From: CAYXVU01 sp964468725
GTDB taxonomy: Bacteria; Acidobacteriota; Blastocatellia; UBA7656
DNA: 14,779 nucleotides
Assembly: GCA_964468725.1 (NCBI GenBank)
Contig: CAYXVU010000151.1
Location: 1 to 14,779 of the forward strand
Direction of reading: 5' to 3'
Notes under the pieces: model-generated
Database searches by the model: none
Told to the model about the DNA's origin: nothing
What the model saw: only the letters and a program-made list of their open reading frames with translations
Made by a program: the position numbers and the translations under genes
Part shown: positions 1-8,779 of the stretch, piece by piece
How positions within the stretch are numbered: the stretch's first letter is position 1
Layout: each line of letters starts with the position of its first letter

Positions 1-111
1 TTCAATGATAATGCGCCGTTCTTTGACGGCTTCTCTCTGACCAGCCAATCCATCAAAACCGATCAATCCAATAAAGACCGTCACAGCGACTGCGACCGTT
101 CTAGCGTTCAT
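1..111 (-). CDS. N-terminus of an exported protein (cut by window edge)
   Basis: An open frame starts at ATG 111-109 and runs off the left edge, giving 37 codons. It begins MNARTVAVAVTVFIGLIGFD, followed by GLAGQ: a positive n-region, a hydrophobic core and a small-residue end, which reads as a signal peptide. The start overlaps the end of the S41-PD40 gene by 11 nt (the sequence ATGAACGCTAG contains both the ATG and the TAG stop of the upstream gene), an arrangement typical of translationally coupled operon genes. A G-rich stretch just upstream (GGCGGGGG) may act as a weak ribosome-binding site. The mature domain lies outside the window, so no function can be assigned. That it is a real gene is inferred from the overlap and the signal-like N-terminus. 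Confidence 0.6.
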   Translation of the reverse strand, partial: MNARTVAVAVTVFIGLIGFDGLAGQREAVKERRIIIE

Positions 112-2188
112 TCTGTGCCCCCGCCAACTCCGCAACGTAGACTTCAAAATTGCCGTCCCGTTGAGAAGAGAAGGCGATCCGTCGTCCGTCCGGCGACCAT
201 GTAGGCGTGCTCACCCGATCCGGGCGATTGGTGATTCTCTCTTTCGCGCTGCCATCGGCGTTCATCCGATAGACATACACCTGTCCGTCTTCTCGAATGG
301 ATAGGAAGGCAAGCTGCTTCCCATCGGCTGACCAAGCCGGACAAAAATCATGGCCGCGATTATCGGTCAGCCGTCTGATGTTGCTGCCATCGGCGTTCAT
401 CACATAGATTTCGTCGTTGTCGTCATTACTGTCCCGGCGGGAAAAGAAGACGAGGCGTTGACCATCCGGCGACCATCTCGACCACGCATCGCGCTGCGCC
501 TGATGGGTCAGAGCTGTCGGGTTCGTGCCATTCGCATTCATCACAAAGATGTCGAGGTTACCTTGGCGATTGGAGGTAAAGGTGATCTTGGTACCGTCAG
601 GTGACAAGTCAGGAAAAAGGTCATCGCCAGTATGGTGGGTCAGTCGGGTCGGCTGCGAGCCATCGGCATTCATCAAGTAGATCTCTTCATTCCCATCGCG
701 ATTGCTCTGAAAGATGATCTGCTTGCCGTCACGGCTCCAAGCCGGGTTTCGATCAGCAGCCGGATGACTGGTCAGGCGAGTCTGCCCCGTGCCATCCGCA
801 TTCATGAGATAAATCTCGAAGTTGCCATCCCGATCAGTGGCGAAAGCGATGCGGTTACCATCAGGAGACCAAGCCGGATCACGATCCGCCGCTGCGTGGC
901 GCGAGAGATTCCGCTCCCGCACAGGTGACTGCGGCTCTCGCCCCGCTAGGATCCACTCCAAGGCAGCGTCGCGACCGGCTTGATAGGCCTCCCAGGTCGG
1001 CTCAATCAACTGATCGGGCATCAGCGCGGGCGTTTCCGCCTCTTGAAACCTATAGTACTGAGTCGAATGCGAGATTCTCAGCTTCGAGTTTGGCAACAGA
1101 AAGAATTCATTCTCCGAATAGCAGTTCGGCTTACCGCCTGTCGGCTCACCAACGAGGATGGCATTCAACTCCTTGCGAAAATCTATCGCGTTGACCATGG
1201 CAGCCGATTGCGTAGCGCGCCCGATGATGACATAGAGGCTGCCCGCCGTGTCGAACCCTTTTCGCTTCTTTAAGCCCGCGAGCAAGTAACGCCCCTTCTT
1301 CATATCGCCGCCCTCGTTGTGACGCACATCCAAAACCAGCCGTTTCGGCTTGGCGGCATCAATCCACTTCAGCAAGTCATCCGCTGTGCGTTTGAAATCG
1401 TTGCTGTCAGGATAGCCGCGCAGGTTGACATACACGGTTTGCCCATCGGGTAACGGCGTGAACCAAAAGCGCTCGCCAACACGCTGCCGACAGAGCGGCG
1501 TCTCTTTTGCCGCCACTAACCATTCGATCTTTTCATCCTGTGCTTTGGCCTGTAGCTCAATCGAAAACGGCTTGCCCTCCGCGTCTTCGAATGTCCATCG
1601 TCCGCCCCCCTCCGCAGGCAGGATGCCGCGCGCGTAGAGGATTTCGGCATAGGGCAGATAGTAGGCGCTCAGGTGTCGCGTCCAGTACTCCTTATCCGTC
1701 GAGATTACAGGCTTCAGTTTTGCTGCAACCTCCGCCACACTCCACTCACCGATGCGCAGCACGCGCGCTCCCAATGCGCGGCGATAGTCCGCTGAGGTTG
1801 CCACGACGTGAAGTTGATTTCCGAACCAATACACGGCTAACGGAAAGCGGTGAAAGGTCGGCGGCGGAAAATTTGTTAAAAAGGTGTGGCTATCTCCAAC
1901 CAGCGCCAGAATCTGTTGCAGGCCAATGATAATCTCTGACGCTTGCCGGTTCGGGATTGCGGCATCAAGTTCGGCAATGGCGCGCGCGAAGGCTTCACGC
2001 GATACGGTATGAAAAGCGTTCTTGTGACGGTTCGACAATTCTTTGGCAAGAGTTTGCAGGTCTTGCCGCCATTGTTCTGTGGTCACGGGTTGGCTATGCC
2101 CTTCGAACCGTTCGCCAACCGGCGCGACAGCCAACGCTTCCCCGCTCCAAAAACAGAGCAACAAAAAAATGAGAATCAACTTCTTCAT
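101..2188 (-). CDS. Exported S41-family peptidase with C-terminal PD40 (TolB/WD40-like) propeller
   Basis: 695 aa from ATG 2188. Residues 1-20 (MKKLILIFLLLCFWSGEALA) form a clear signal peptide. An upstream in-frame ATG at 2317 was rejected because it would put 43 polar residues ahead of the signal and overlap the next gene. Residues ~35-415 are an S41 (C-terminal processing/tricorn-type) serine protease domain: GDSHT at 98-102 (candidate catalytic His101), the conserved LDVRHNEGGD at 286-295, GRATQSAAM with the candidate nucleophile Ser328, and VGEPTGGKPN at 346-355. Residues 437-695 are six tandem PD40 blades (W-S-P-D-G ... Y-L-M-N-A-D-G ... R-L-T). Tricorn-type proteases carry the propeller before the protease core; here the order is reversed. 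No PDZ domain is obvious between the two. It probably acts on periplasmic or extracellular peptides, with the propeller gating or binding substrate (inference). The gene lies 94 nt downstream of the aspartyl-protease gene. The Shine-Dalgarno is poor. Confidence 0.88.
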   Translation of the reverse strand: MKKLILIFLLLCFWSGEALAVAPVGERFEGHSQPVTTEQWRQDLQTLAKELSNRHKNAFHTVSREAFARAIAELDAAIPNRQASEIIIGLQQILALVGDSHTFLTNFPPPTFHRFPLAVYWFGNQLHVVATSADYRRALGARVLRIGEWSVAEVAAKLKPVISTDKEYWTRHLSAYYLPYAEILYARGILPAEGGGRWTFEDAEGKPFSIELQAKAQDEKIEWLVAAKETPLCRQRVGERFWFTPLPDGQTVYVNLRGYPDSNDFKRTADDLLKWIDAAKPKRLVLDVRHNEGGDMKKGRYLLAGLKKRKGFDTAGSLYVIIGRATQSAAMVNAIDFRKELNAILVGEPTGGKPNCYSENEFFLLPNSKLRISHSTQYYRFQEAETPALMPDQLIEPTWEAYQAGRDAALEWILAGREPQSPVRERNLSRHAAADRDPAWSPDGNRIAFATDRDGNFEIYLMNADGTGQTRLTSHPAADRNPAWSRDGKQIIFQSNRDGNEEIYLMNADGSQPTRLTHHTGDDLFPDLSPDGTKITFTSNRQGNLDIFVMNANGTNPTALTHQAQRDAWSRWSPDGQRLVFFSRRDSNDDNDEIYVMNADGSNIRRLTDNRGHDFCPAWSADGKQLAFLSIREDGQVYVYRMNADGSAKERITNRPDRVSTPTWSPDGRRIAFSSQRDGNFEVYVAELAGAQNER
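104..880 (-). repeat. Six tandem PD40 beta-propeller blade repeats (protein-level)
   Basis: This is the coding segment of the propeller. The blades are 44, 44, 44, 47, 45 and 35 residues long. Each starts with a version of [D/N/F/W/C/T]-P-x-W-S-x-D-G, has F-x-[ST]-x-R-[DQ]-G-N in the middle and, except in the last, ends with M-N-A-[DN]-G-[ST] then [LI]-T. Blade 4 has a three-residue insertion (SNDDND). The last blade lacks the MNADG...LT end and stops the protein, as expected if the ring is closed by strand exchange with the first blade. Six blades matches the TolB-type count. Confidence 0.9.
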
Positions 2189-2282
2189 AGTTTCAGCACA
2201 GCATCCAGTAACTCGATCAAGCGAGCCAACCTTCTGACCGAGACTATCGGAGGCGCGGTGTCTACTGGTCACGGCGCTCTGC

Positions 2283-3443
2283 TCACTTGTCCTTTTCGAT
2301 AAACAGATCGTTCCCATCTGGCCCTTTTATTGAATAGCCGGTTATTCGGCCATTCTCTTTTTTGAAGGTCAGTATGGGCTTTTCCGGTCCGGCAAGGTTG
2401 ATCTGCAAGATGCCTTCGCCGATCTGATGCAAGCGGAGTCTCGCCCCTCCTGCGCGTTGCAAAAACAGCAGGCCATCTTCAAAGGTGATTGTGCGCTCGC
2501 CGTATTTGCCGAGGTACTGGCTGAGGGTAGAGTCTGTCTTTGCGCCGCTCGCTTGCGGCTTCCCTTGCGGGTTGGCAACGATTCGCATCCGTTGTTGGCG
2601 ATGATCGAGCGTCAGGATGCAGCGATGGTTTTCGAGGAACCGCGCACCGATGATGATGCGCTCCGTCGCCTCCGAAAACATCGGGGCAGTCACCACGACT
2701 CGATTGCTGCCGATCTCGACCGTCACAGGCGATTCGGCCATAAACATCTTGAAGGTGGAATTCGCCCGACGTCCCTCTCCCGCCTCTCTCAGGTTTTGCA
2801 CACCTAACCGCTTTGCCCACTCCATCGGCAGATGCATCTCTGCGCTTGAGCCGGTATCGAGAAATCCTGTGGTTTCGTGTTCCCCGATACGAAGAGGAAT
2901 AATGGGGTCGGTGTCATAGCGCAGCACGTTCGGCTCGGCGGCATTCAATGAGCCTTCGGAAACGACCAATTCGCTCTTTGCATAATCGATAGTTAAAAGA
3001 GCGTTCGAGAAGTAGTCGAACCCGATGATTCCCATTATTGGCCTCGTGTCGGAGCGAAAGAGCGCGCTATAGTCCCTCGAAAATATGTCAAGGTTGCGTC
3101 GGGTGATCTCGCCGACACGCAGCGAGTCCAGTTTGAGAGTTGAAACCGTAGCCGTATGAATTCCGTCGCTGGTGCTAGCCGTTCCGGTGGTTGCCAGATT
3201 CAAGTCCTTTACCAGTTTCGCATCCACCCTGCCATAGCCGGATGCCCCGGTATCAACCATGAAGCGGAACGGGCCACGCTGATTGACAAAGGCATCCACA
3301 TAAATACGCCCCCGATTCATTTCAAACGGGATGGTGATTGGGTTTGCTTGGCTTGTCGCCCGCGTTTGTCCCATCACCAACAGGCTCAGAAGCCATAGTG
3401 ACATCACGGCGAAGCTCTTCAACGACTCTTTTGTGCTTCTCAT
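2283..3443 (-). CDS. Exported retropepsin-type aspartyl protease with two DTG motifs
   Basis: 386 aa from ATG 3443, preceded by the Shine-Dalgarno AAGAGG at 3453-3458. Residues 1-30 are a signal peptide. The first lobe carries FMVDTGASG (Asp64-Thr-Gly66) and the downstream hydrophobic-Gly motif MGIIGFDYF (137-145). A second lobe carries GFLDTGSSA (Asp196-Thr-Gly198) and IIIGARFLEN (263-272). Two complete D-T-G/hydrophobic-hydrophobic-Gly sets in one chain imply an intramolecular two-lobe active site, rather than the homodimer formed by single-lobe retropepsin-like proteins. Residues ~306-386 form a small C-terminal beta domain resembling the DUF3471-type tails found on bacterial hydrolases (tentative). 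Expected role: periplasmic or secreted peptide cleavage. Located 87 nt after the beta-lactamase-like gene, with a strong stem-loop in that gap, and 94 nt before the S41 gene. Confidence 0.88.
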   Translation of the reverse strand: MRSTKESLKSFAVMSLWLLSLLVMGQTRATSQANPITIPFEMNRGRIYVDAFVNQRGPFRFMVDTGASGYGRVDAKLVKDLNLATTGTASTSDGIHTATVSTLKLDSLRVGEITRRNLDIFSRDYSALFRSDTRPIMGIIGFDYFSNALLTIDYAKSELVVSEGSLNAAEPNVLRYDTDPIIPLRIGEHETTGFLDTGSSAEMHLPMEWAKRLGVQNLREAGEGRRANSTFKMFMAESPVTVEIGSNRVVVTAPMFSEATERIIIGARFLENHRCILTLDHRQQRMRIVANPQGKPQASGAKTDSTLSQYLGKYGERTITFEDGLLFLQRAGGARLRLHQIGEGILQINLAGPEKPILTFKKENGRITGYSIKGPDGNDLFIEKDK

Positions 3444-3472
3444 TTGGTTAATCCTCTTACAAGATTGGGGTG

Positions 3473-3499
3473 GGCAGTGGGCGAAGTTCGCCCACTGCC
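3473..3499 (-). other. Perfect 12-13 bp stem-loop between two genes
   Basis: GGCAGTGGGCGAA at 3473-3485 and its exact reverse complement TTCGCCCACTGCC at 3487-3499 are separated by one base. In practice this is a 12-bp GC-rich stem with a 3-nt loop. It lies in the 87-nt gap, 31 nt after the stop of the beta-lactamase-like gene and about 14 nt before the Shine-Dalgarno of the aspartyl-protease gene. There is no U-tract on the minus strand (it is followed by CCACCCCAATC), so a classical intrinsic terminator is not supported. A partial terminator/attenuator or an RNA-stability element is more plausible. Confidence 0.7.
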
Positions 3500-3530
3500 T
3501 TGATCGTTCGGGGTCAACAAATGGCGCGTG

Positions 3531-5102
<1,572 letters not shown>

Positions 5103-5107
5103 CCAGA

Positions 5108-5112
5108 CTCCT
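5108..5112 (-). promoter_or_regulatory. Ribosome binding site AGGAG deciding the start at 5102
   Basis: AGGAG on the minus strand with 5-nt spacing to ATG 5102. It favours this ATG over the in-frame TTG at 5120, which lies upstream of the Shine-Dalgarno. Confidence 0.75.
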
Positions 5113-5144
5113 ATCTGCAAACGATTCTTCTGATTTCCGGGCGC

Positions 5145-7688
5145 TCAAAAAGGTTTTGCTTCGTACCACTCTAAAAAGATCAACCCGTGCTGTGCGTTCA
5201 AGGGGCCTTCGGCATTTTTGAAGTTCACAGGGGTTGAGTAGTGCCGCGAGAAATTGGTGCTCCCGCGATAGGTGACAAAATGCAGATGCGGGCCGCTTGA
5301 TGCGCCCGTGTCGCCGCTTCGTCCGATGACTTGCCCTTGTACAACCCTGTCGCCGACCTCAACCAGCGCCCCGTTCTTCGTCAGATGAGTGTACTGAGCC
5401 ACCGTTCCATCATCGTGCAAAATAAAGATGTGGTTCTCCTGACCCGGTTGCCGATTACCATCGGTGAATCGTTCTTCAACAAAAGCCACCTGTCCGCTTC
5501 TCGCGGCTATGATCTTCGTGCCGATGGGCATTTCGAAATCGAGGGCGAACCAGTTGTGATGCCCCCATTGAGGATTAGGCGGACAGTAGCTTTGATTACA
5601 TTGGAAGCGTTTGCCGACCTCAAAGGGTAAGATATATGGCGACTGCGCCGGGTCGCCCACTTCGCTTTCACAGAGGATCTCGCCGAGTTTGATTTGCAGA
5701 GTGAATTTTTGTTCAGCCTGCGCGATTCCATCGCTCGCCCTGACGATCACCTCAAAAGACTTATCGAGGTTCTCCCATCCGGCCAATCCGCTTATGCGGT
5801 TGGTCGTCAGATCAATCGCCATCCACGAAGGCACTTGCACCTCGTATTGAACGGGGCGTCCACTCAAGCTCTTTGCCGCGAAGTCATACTGATAAGCGCG
5901 ATTGTGATCGGCCTTCAAACGCGGACTGGTGATAAACTCCACCTTATTTTCGGCCTCCGTCGTGCCATCAATCAGCACCAAAACATTCGAGCGCGCTCCG
6001 TTGCGAAGCAAGCGCAGGCGATTGGCTCCGGGGCGCAGCACAACCCCGTTGATATTGAACTTCGCCTTCCCATTCGAGGCATTGGTCTTGGTCGCCGCCA
6101 CCGCGCCGTTGATTTCGAGAGCCAGTTGTCCGGCCAAGCCGCTGCCCTTGATGACCAACTTCTTGCCTTTGAGCACGGCGCTGCTGATCGTTGCCCCTCC
6201 GGCGTCTGCCTGCCCAATACCCACTTCCGTCGGTGCGCTGCTGTTGCCCGCCTGATCCCGAAACACCAAGCGCGCCCGCAGGGCTGCCGGAAACGCCAGC
6301 AGATCGCTAAGCGAAAAGGCAAAGGAACTCACTCTTTCGCCGCTGCCAGCCGCAATCGGCTCGTCTTCGCGTAGGGTATTGCCGAGGCCATCAAGCAGAG
6401 AGATTTGTGCCGACACGACATCGGCATCAAGATCATAGACTTTTCCCGTCAAGGTCAGCCCATCACCTTGCAAATCGCTTTTGAGCGAGGCGGCATAGGG
6501 CGCAGGGTTTCGAGCTTCGCCGACCAAGCGAAAGCCCATAGCCTTGAGCGCAATGAGATCATTTTCAAATACCCCAAACCGCTCTCCGAATTGCTGCTGC
6601 GGAGTCATCACGCCGAGTCGCACGCCAACGAACGAACTATTCTTCCAGTGATCGGCTCCGAAACCATCGCCACCGGTTAGATTGATCCGCGCGGTAGACA
6701 TCGGAATCTCGTTTTCGCCCGCATAATGGACGTGCTGGCCGCCCGCCGTCAGAATGCGCTTCGCCGTAGTGAAAGTCTCCATCGTCATCCCCGGTCGAAA
6801 GCGATAGATGTCATAAGCGCTCACGGTGAGCGGAAGATTCGGATTCGTTTCTGTGCTGCCGACTCGGGTAAAAAAACCAATGACGTGGCCAATCTCGTGT
6901 AGAGCCGTGCCGATGAAATCGAGTTGACCGGCTCCAATTCCATCATCAGGATTGAAATCCCATGGCGCGCTATTGAGCACGGTGATAGAAGGAGGCAAAC
7001 CAAACACGGCCTGTTCAGCATCGGGGTCGGCAATCGGAGGAATGAGGCCGACGACTCGCAACAAGGCCGAGGGCATCACAAACGCATCCGTGTCGCCCAA
7101 ATCGGTCGGGACTGCTCCTTCCGGCAAGGCGCTAAACAATGCCAAATCTTTTCCGCTATTGGCGTTGGCAATGACGGAGGCTCGCCAATCTTTGTATTCT
7201 CCCCGACCGATGAGGCTTTGCGGTAAGGCTCGACCAAGAGGGATCGTGCTCCCCGCAACTGTCGGCGTGTAATCCACATCAATGATGATCGTAACCGGCT
7301 GCGGAGCTTCAACCGTTGAAGCCCAGATTTCTGCCCCTTTAAGAAAGGCGTCGCGGGCTTGCGGGCTGGCGTCAAATCCAGTTCCGAAGCGGAGAGTAAA
7401 TGTGATATTGCCCGTTCCGTGTACAGTAAGATTTTGTCGCGGCTCAAAATTGGCTTGCGGGCTGAGGCCGGAAGTCGTCAGGACATCACCCGCAGCGGCT
7501 GCCTGACAAGTCAACTTGCCATCTTCCAGTCGCAGGATGAGTCCCTCGTCTTCCGGGAGTCTCTCCAGTTGGTAAGTCAACCTTTTGTCATTTGCTAATG
7601 AGAGGCTTGCTGGCAGGCGATGGCTGGCTAGTAGCAGCCCTGCTATCCCAACCATCAGGACAAGCCCCCGAAAAAAGTTTCTCAACAT
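5145..7688 (-). CDS. Exported double metallopeptidase: NF038122-like zincin + IPT/Ig-like + M23 (LytM)
   Basis: 847 aa from ATG 7688 (AAGGAGG at 7694-7700, 5-nt spacing). Residues 1-32 are a signal peptide. Residues ~95-390 resemble the NF038122 family of bacterial metalloproteases, with HEIGHVIGF giving zinc ligands His264 and His268 and catalytic Glu265. The metzincin third His is absent (Thr at that position), so the third ligand must lie elsewhere. Residues ~400-500 are a beta-rich linker; ~502-574 an IPT/TIG-like domain (KGKKLVIKG); ~583-667 a cadherin/He_PIG-like Ig domain (MAIDLTTNRISG). Residues ~690-825 are an M23/LytM peptidase: His710/711 and ALDFEMPIGT (Asp717), YTHL (His768), GDxGASSGPHLHF (His801, His803). 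Both catalytic centres look intact. M23 enzymes usually cut peptidoglycan cross-bridges or Gly-rich peptides; the zincin should cut proteins. It lies 40 nt downstream of the TPR gene. Confidence 0.87.
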   Translation of the reverse strand: MLRNFFRGLVLMVGIAGLLLASHRLPASLSLANDKRLTYQLERLPEDEGLILRLEDGKLTCQAAAAGDVLTTSGLSPQANFEPRQNLTVHGTGNITFTLRFGTGFDASPQARDAFLKGAEIWASTVEAPQPVTIIIDVDYTPTVAGSTIPLGRALPQSLIGRGEYKDWRASVIANANSGKDLALFSALPEGAVPTDLGDTDAFVMPSALLRVVGLIPPIADPDAEQAVFGLPPSITVLNSAPWDFNPDDGIGAGQLDFIGTALHEIGHVIGFFTRVGSTETNPNLPLTVSAYDIYRFRPGMTMETFTTAKRILTAGGQHVHYAGENEIPMSTARINLTGGDGFGADHWKNSSFVGVRLGVMTPQQQFGERFGVFENDLIALKAMGFRLVGEARNPAPYAASLKSDLQGDGLTLTGKVYDLDADVVSAQISLLDGLGNTLREDEPIAAGSGERVSSFAFSLSDLLAFPAALRARLVFRDQAGNSSAPTEVGIGQADAGGATISSAVLKGKKLVIKGSGLAGQLALEINGAVAATKTNASNGKAKFNINGVVLRPGANRLRLLRNGARSNVLVLIDGTTEAENKVEFITSPRLKADHNRAYQYDFAAKSLSGRPVQYEVQVPSWMAIDLTTNRISGLAGWENLDKSFEVIVRASDGIAQAEQKFTLQIKLGEILCESEVGDPAQSPYILPFEVGKRFQCNQSYCPPNPQWGHHNWFALDFEMPIGTKIIAARSGQVAFVEERFTDGNRQPGQENHIFILHDDGTVAQYTHLTKNGALVEVGDRVVQGQVIGRSGDTGASSGPHLHFVTYRGSTNFSRHYSTPVNFKNAEGPLNAQHGLIFLEWYEAKPF

Positions 7689-7693
7689 CAATT

Positions 7694-7700
7694 CCTCCTT
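7694..7700 (-). promoter_or_regulatory. Strong ribosome binding site AAGGAGG deciding the start at 7688
   Basis: AAGGAGG with 5-nt spacing to ATG 7688. An in-frame TTG directly before it (7691) would leave only 2 nt, so the ATG is preferred. Confidence 0.8.
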
Positions 7701-7728
7701 AACGGGACAAGGCGAAGTGATTCGGTAG

Positions 7729-8655
7729 TTATTTTTTTCTTACATAGAGAAAGTCGTAATTCGTCTTCCAGGTCTGTCCGCCATCGAGTGAAAACTCCGA
7801 GTGCTGACGCACCCGATCCTCGCTCGCAGGGGAAACAGTCATCCTGCGCAAAATGCGTTGCCCATCGCGGCGATGCGATTCTCCTTCGTAGCGCATTGCG
7901 CCGTCTTTATATTCGCCGCTGAACTCGCTGACATTGCCGCCGTTGTCCACCCACGTCTGTCGCCACTTCTTCAAGGTCGAGTCATAGAAATTGAAGCTTT
8001 TGCCTACCATGCCGCTGCCATCAGAGTAGTTTTCAAAGATCACGCAACTGCCGACGATCTGTTGAATGCTGCTTTGAGCAACCGGTTTGCCGCCGGAGGT
8101 AACCTCCCATTCGCCGACCCAAAAATTGAATTGCTGATGCTCCGCTTGCCCGCACGGGTTGGCGTTGCGTTCCGCCCCCGCCACCACCTCTTTGAAGCGT
8201 GCATCGGTGCGCAGACTGGCAAGGTCTTCGTCAATACGAATCTGTTCCGGCTGGTTGAACCCTGTTTGCAAAGCGCGCATCAACCACTCAAACGCCTTTT
8301 CTTTATCGCCGAGCCGCGCATAGCTACAGGCAAGGTTGTAGGGCGCATGCGGATGCTTATTGATCTCCACCGTGCGCAGATAGGCTTTTACAGCCTCCTC
8401 ATATTTGCCGAGCGAGTGCAGACAATGGGCATAGCGAAACCAGGCGACTCCATTATTCGGCTCGCGTTCAATGATGGCTTGATAGGCTTTGGCCGCATTC
8501 GCCCAATTCTGATTCTGAAAGTAGGTCAAGGCTTCTTGCGCCGTCGGCGTCGCCGCTTGCGTCTGTAAGACTGCGGCCTGGGTGTTCAACCCAACCGCCA
8601 TCAAGGTCAGCGCGACAGCGATTGAAAAAATAGATTTCTGCATTCGATGGATCAT
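7729..8655 (-). CDS. Exported TPR protein with C-terminal FDFW/DUF1579-like domain
   Basis: 308 aa from ATG 8655, with AAGGA about 7 nt upstream. Residues 1-28 form a signal peptide. Residues ~38-135 contain tetratricopeptide repeats (ALTYFQNQNWANAAKAYQAI; NNGVAWFRYAHCLHSLGKYE; HAPYNLACSYARLGDKEKAF), a non-enzymatic protein-binding scaffold. Residues ~174-308 are a beta-rich domain opening FNFWVGEWEVTSGG (176-189) and closing with SLDGGQTWKTNYDFLYV; it resembles the DUF1579-like domains of uncharacterised exported proteins. Two more copies occur in the gene at 10568-11869, suggesting that the two proteins belong together. The function of the domain is unknown; a lipocalin-like ligand-binding barrel is possible. 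Located 124 nt after the M61-like gene and 40 nt before the double metallopeptidase gene. Confidence 0.85.
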   Translation of the reverse strand: MIHRMQKSIFSIAVALTLMAVGLNTQAAVLQTQAATPTAQEALTYFQNQNWANAAKAYQAIIEREPNNGVAWFRYAHCLHSLGKYEEAVKAYLRTVEINKHPHAPYNLACSYARLGDKEKAFEWLMRALQTGFNQPEQIRIDEDLASLRTDARFKEVVAGAERNANPCGQAEHQQFNFWVGEWEVTSGGKPVAQSSIQQIVGSCVIFENYSDGSGMVGKSFNFYDSTLKKWRQTWVDNGGNVSEFSGEYKDGAMRYEGESHRRDGQRILRRMTVSPASEDRVRQHSEFSLDGGQTWKTNYDFLYVRKK

Positions 8656-8779
8656 TCGACTTTCCTTTCTTATTGCCGAACTCGTTACTGCCGACTCTCA
8701 CCTCGCCGTGCTCCATCCGATTCAGACACGCCCTGCTACGGTTAGCTCGCGATTCAAGGGGGCGCAATAGACTGTGTGC

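Noticed and set aside
2253..2277. Inverted repeat GCGCGGTG...CACGGCGC between the S41 and aspartyl-protease genes
   Set aside because: Only 4+3 bp with a mismatch; too weak to call a terminator or operator.
2189..2317. N-terminal extension of the S41 protease gene to ATG 2317
   Set aside because: Would overlap the aspartyl-protease gene and put 43 polar residues before a perfect signal peptide; ATG 2188 fits better.
5694..6374. 226-aa plus-strand open frame
   Set aside because: Antisense to the middle of the double metallopeptidase gene, whose frame carries clear domains; the mirror frame shows none.
7801..8568. 255-aa plus-strand open frame
   Set aside because: Antisense to the TPR/FDFW gene, whose own frame has clear TPR motifs and a signal peptide; no support for the opposite strand.
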